A stretch of DNA of 64,000 bases from an uncultured Bacteroidales bacterium (GTDB lineage: Bacteria > Bacteroidota > Bacteroidia > Bacteroidales > WCHB1-69), in the NCBI GenBank assembly GCA_934699095.1, contig CAKUVI010000004.1, positions 251,171 to 315,170 on the forward strand, read 5' to 3'. Each line of letters opens with the position of its first letter. Within the stretch, counting starts at the first letter, position 1. The notes under the pieces were generated by a model. It was not told where the DNA came from, did not search any database, and saw only the letters and a list, made by a program, of their open reading frames with translations. Shown here piece after piece: positions 61,397-64,000 of the stretch. The translations under genes and the position numbers were made by a program.

Positions 61397-61979
61397 AACC
61401 ATAGCAGGACCATCAGAAGGGATCTACAGTGAGAAACGCAGTAAATTCATAGCATACGCTTTCCCTGTCACATCAGAACAGGAGGTGAAGCAACGTCTCG
61501 CCGAAATCCAGAAGAAGCACTGGGACGCAAGGCACCATTGCTATGCGTACATTTTGGGTCCGAACAAGGATGCTTACCGGATGAACGACAACGGCGAGCC
61601 ATCGGGAACGGCCGGGAGACCGATACACGGACAACTGTTGTCTAAAGACCTGACGGACGTTTTATTGGTTGTTGTCAGATATTTCGGAGGAATCAAATTG
61701 GGCGTCAGTGGTTTGCAAAATGCTTACAAGGTAGCGGCTAAGGAAGCCCTCGACAATGCCAAGATTGTAGAGAAAACAGTACAGGAGAAATACAGAGTCA
61801 CTTTCGAGTACCTGCACATGAATGAAGTGATGCAAATATTGAAGAATCCTGAAATAACCATTGTTGACAGGCAGAGCGATATGCAGTGTGTGTACACCAT
61901 AATGGTGAGATTAAGTATTGCAGACAAAACGATATCCGCCCTCCAAAAGATAGACCAGACAATGGTGGAGAGAGTGTAG
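61377..61979 (+). CDS. YigZ/IMPACT family protein (UPF0029)
   Basis: A 200-residue cytoplasmic protein counted from the ATG at 61377; a TTG at 61371 is also in frame. The N-terminal UPF0029 domain reads SKFIAYAFPV, KHWDARHHCYAYILG and NDNGEPSGTAGRPIHGQL, the family signature, then VVRYFGGIKLGVSGLQNAYK. A C-terminal DUF1949-type ferredoxin-like domain follows. The function of the family is uncertain, with links to translation control in the eukaryotic IMPACT. The gene overlaps the end of ribD by 20 bases, so it is translated from the same message. Confidence 0.93.
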   Translation: MFDDTYKTIAGPSEGIYSEKRSKFIAYAFPVTSEQEVKQRLAEIQKKHWDARHHCYAYILGPNKDAYRMNDNGEPSGTAGRPIHGQLLSKDLTDVLLVVVRYFGGIKLGVSGLQNAYKVAAKEALDNAKIVEKTVQEKYRVTFEYLHMNEVMQILKNPEITIVDRQSDMQCVYTIMVRLSIADKTISALQKIDQTMVERV

Positions 61980-62079
61980 CAGGCGTCTATGATTTAACCA
62001 ACGACCGGCGTCAACGGTGTTGTTTATCATCAAAAATCATTAAAAAATAATTACTATTATATCGTACGTGAAATTTTTT

Positions 62080-62087
62080 TATCTTTG
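62080..62087 (+). promoter_or_regulatory. -7 box for the 62154 lipoprotein and protease genes
   Basis: TATCTTTG, 66 bases before the ATG at 62154. Confidence 0.55.
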
Positions 62088-62153
62088 CACTTGAAAATAA
62101 ACTGATGAATTTGGCTTAGATATTTTTCATGCAAATCAAAAAACATATTAAGT

Positions 62154-62615
62154 ATGAAACGAAATTTTTTTTTAATTTTTCTTGCTGCAGGAATAGTGTT
62201 ATCTACAATTTCCTGCGAGCGTCAGCCTATTGTCGTGGCGCCGGAAGTTGACACATCAGAATTGGAATACCACAACAAACTTGTCGGGACATGGGTTTCT
62301 GAGCATATTCTGACTGAGACAGTGCCAGGAGGAGACTCTGTTTACACCTACACATTATCAATAACAGACAAAACAATAACAATCACTGATGCGGCACTGC
62401 AGAACGCACGTACTTTTGGAAACTATGAATTGACAGACAATTTCATTATCATCAATTCAGTTTCAGGCATACACACAGACAATGACGAACCTCTAACATA
62501 CGGCGTATTGCGTTATTTTTTGTATGAGACGGAAGAAGGAACGTACATGTATCTTCCTAATGTAATAGCCACAGCGTTTGAGCCAATTGGTTGTACGTAT
62601 AAAAAAATTAATTGA
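62154..62615 (+). CDS. Unknown lipoprotein (lipocalin-like)
   Basis: Not recognised. 153 residues with a signal peptide and the lipobox STISC (Cys22). The mature part holds KLVGTWVSEH and later YTYTLSITDKTITI, GNYELTDNFIII and a closing GCTYKKI; the LVGTW... start is frequent in lipocalin-like (DUF4923/DUF5004-type) Bacteroidota lipoproteins, but the match is suggestive only. It starts a transcript that continues into the subtilase gene 2 bases after its stop. Base composition from here to the window end is visibly more A/T-rich than in the genes before it. Confidence 0.78.
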   Translation: MKRNFFLIFLAAGIVLSTISCERQPIVVAPEVDTSELEYHNKLVGTWVSEHILTETVPGGDSVYTYTLSITDKTITITDAALQNARTFGNYELTDNFIIINSVSGIHTDNDEPLTYGVLRYFLYETEEGTYMYLPNVIATAFEPIGCTYKKIN

Positions 62616-62617
62616 TT

Positions 62618-64000
62618 ATGAAACGAATAGTTATATTGTTTTTTCTCTTGTTGGGTATTTATAATGGGTATGCTCAATTTGTGGAATTTTATTATCATAA
62701 AGGAGACACTGTTAATGTAGAAATTAACACCCAGTATTTTTTCGTATATTTTGATTTGAATAAAATATCTTGTGCTGAAATTCAGAAACAATTTAGAGCA
62801 GAAGAGATTCATTTTAGTGATGATAATATTTGTTGTGCTCAGATCAATTATCCCAATAATAACTACAAAAATGTATTATCTGTGTTGCGTGAATGTGATT
62901 ATGTTGTAGATGTAGAACCTACTGTAGGTAATGGAAAAAATCTCACAAATGTTACGCGTCGATTTTATGTCAAATTAAAAAGTGAAACGGATTTCCCTAT
63001 CCTACAAGCTTTTGCACATAATACAAGATCTGTTATAGTAGGATCTATACCTTATAGCGGCGATTGGTATGCTTTAGAAGTAGATAAGTTTTCAAGTGGT
63101 AATAGTATAGAGTTGGCAAAACTTTTTTTTGAGACAGGTTTTTTTGCAGATGTTGACCCTGGATTTGGATTTGCTATTGCACAATCTTCTGATAGTGAAT
63201 GTGTAACGGATGTTAGGGTTGATGAGCAGTGGGGTTTGAGATTCATTAAAGCATGTAAAGCTTGGAAAATTACAACTGGCGACACTAACATAAGGGTTGC
63301 AGTCATTGATGGTGGAATCGATACTTCACATCTTGAATTTAATGATCTAAATACAGTTTTTTCTTATGATATGATGTCGCAAGCATCACCAGCTAATGTT
63401 TATATTAAACCTAAGAGAAGGTATTTATCTGATACTGATACTTTTGATTTATACCATGGAATTCATGTTGGTGGAATTATTTTTGCTAATCACGATGAAT
63501 ATTCCATTGCAGGTATAGCCCCAAATATCAGTGCCATTGATATAAGTTACAATTTTTCGGATCAACATCCGGTCGAAAATCTATCAGTTGCAATAAATCT
63601 TGCTGTAGAAAATGGTGCAAACATAATAAACAACTCATGGCATATAAATAATACAAACACTACTTCTTCTCTTATTGAGGACGCCATAGATAATGCATTA
63701 TCAAGTAATTGTGTCGTTGTGTTTTCTTCTGGTTCTTCACAGGGGCTTAGTGAAATAGTTAATGAGAATATTCCCTTCCCTGCAAATTACTCTCCTGAAA
63801 TATTGGTGGTTGGTGCAATTAAATCAAGTGGCAATTGGTATGAATTATCGTTTTTCGGTACGGAATTAGATATATCCGCCCCAGGTGTTGACATATTGTC
63901 AACACATAACAATAATGGTTATTGTTTAATGTCAGGAACTTCCATGGCAGCGCCTCATGTGTCAGGTGTTGCGGCATTAATGCTGTCAATAAACCCAAAT
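62618..64000 (+). CDS. Subtilisin-family (S8) secreted serine protease, cut by window end
   Basis: The open frame from ATG 62618 runs to the end of the window (461 codons) without a stop. Residues 1-19 are a signal peptide ending NGYAQ. A propeptide-like region of about 150 residues precedes the catalytic domain. The triad is visible: Asp231 in VAVIDGGID, His280 in YHGIHVGGII and Ser442 in SGTSMAAPHVSG. The oxyanion-hole position, usually Asn in AAGN or ASGN, reads Ser373 in FSSGSSQG. The usual HGTHVAG is here HGIHVGG. A T9SS sorting domain may follow outside the window; I could not see it. It starts 2 bases after the lipoprotein stop. Confidence 0.88.
   Translation, partial: MKRIVILFFLLLGIYNGYAQFVEFYYHKGDTVNVEINTQYFFVYFDLNKISCAEIQKQFRAEEIHFSDDNICCAQINYPNNNYKNVLSVLRECDYVVDVEPTVGNGKNLTNVTRRFYVKLKSETDFPILQAFAHNTRSVIVGSIPYSGDWYALEVDKFSSGNSIELAKLFFETGFFADVDPGFGFAIAQSSDSECVTDVRVDEQWGLRFIKACKAWKITTGDTNIRVAVIDGGIDTSHLEFNDLNTVFSYDMMSQASPANVYIKPKRRYLSDTDTFDLYHGIHVGGIIFANHDEYSIAGIAPNISAIDISYNFSDQHPVENLSVAINLAVENGANIINNSWHINNTNTTSSLIEDAIDNALSSNCVVVFSSGSSQGLSEIVNENIPFPANYSPEILVVGAIKSSGNWYELSFFGTELDISAPGVDILSTHNNNGYCLMSGTSMAAPHVSGVAALMLSINPN

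Overview
The window reads as chromosomal DNA of an anaerobic member of the Bacteroidota, most likely order Bacteroidales. The evidence is: type IX secretion (T9SS) and gliding-family genes (PorQ, GldF, GldG), secreted proteins with T9SS C-terminal sorting domains, promoters of the TAnnTTTG class in front of most transcription units, almost no Shine-Dalgarno sequences, and anaerobe markers (HydF for [FeFe]-hydrogenase maturation, rubredoxin). T9SS genes argue against a typical gut Bacteroides; an uncultured gut or rumen Bacteroidales lineage is my inference. No rRNA, insertion sequence, prophage, integrase or CRISPR array was seen. There is one tRNA, tRNA-Phe(GAA).

Layout. 1-3295 (+): universal-stress protein, flavin reductase-like protein, PorQ and a DegT-type aminotransferase, tightly overlapped. 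3304-4546 (-): 5-formyl-THF cyclo-ligase and PurC. 4692-7828 (+): HutH, a SAM-hydrolase-like protein and a nitrilase. 7935-8007: tRNA-Phe. 8163-17366 (+): one 3,067-residue modular T9SS cargo protein. 17546-18109: an unknown lipoprotein. 18432-19628 (-): rubredoxin and GAPDH. 19730-22411 (-): GldF, GldG and an unlisted 53-residue membrane protein. 22600-27207 (+): lipoprotein, periplasmic adaptor and RND pump. 27282-36704 (+): aminotransferase, AspS, Wzz-like protein, O-antigen polymerase/ligase-like protein, a beta-helix T9SS cargo and a GH3 glycosidase. 36713-46240 (-): a twelve-gene run headed by dnaG, with YitT, SufT-like, MlaE/MlaF-like, CvpA, SufE, a small lipoprotein, SDR, LD-carboxypeptidase, acyltransferase and glycosyltransferase. 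46452-50106 (+): orphan atpE-atpF, dipeptidyl peptidase IV and ThpR. 50112-51284 (-): HydF. 51407-61979 (+): OmpA-type lipoprotein, a three-gene cassette of unknown proteins, MetG, IleS, a DUF4340-like protein, RibD and a YigZ-like protein. 62154-64000 (+): a lipoprotein and a subtilisin-family protease cut by the window end.

How it fits together. Much of the region concerns the cell envelope: T9SS machinery, its cargo, surface polysaccharide assembly, lipid transport, peptidoglycan trimming and extracellular peptide breakdown. Translation and metabolism genes (three aminoacyl-tRNA synthetases, purine, folate, riboflavin, histidine breakdown) lie between them.

The best candidate for something undescribed is the cassette at 52465-53641. 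Three small, soluble, helix-rich proteins share a C-terminal module with each other and carry no domain I recognise except a possible TerB-like tail. Other points worth a look are the small membrane protein behind gldG, the orphan atpE-atpF pair with an internal terminator-like hairpin, the giant adhesin-like protein, and a subtilase with a replaced oxyanion-hole residue.
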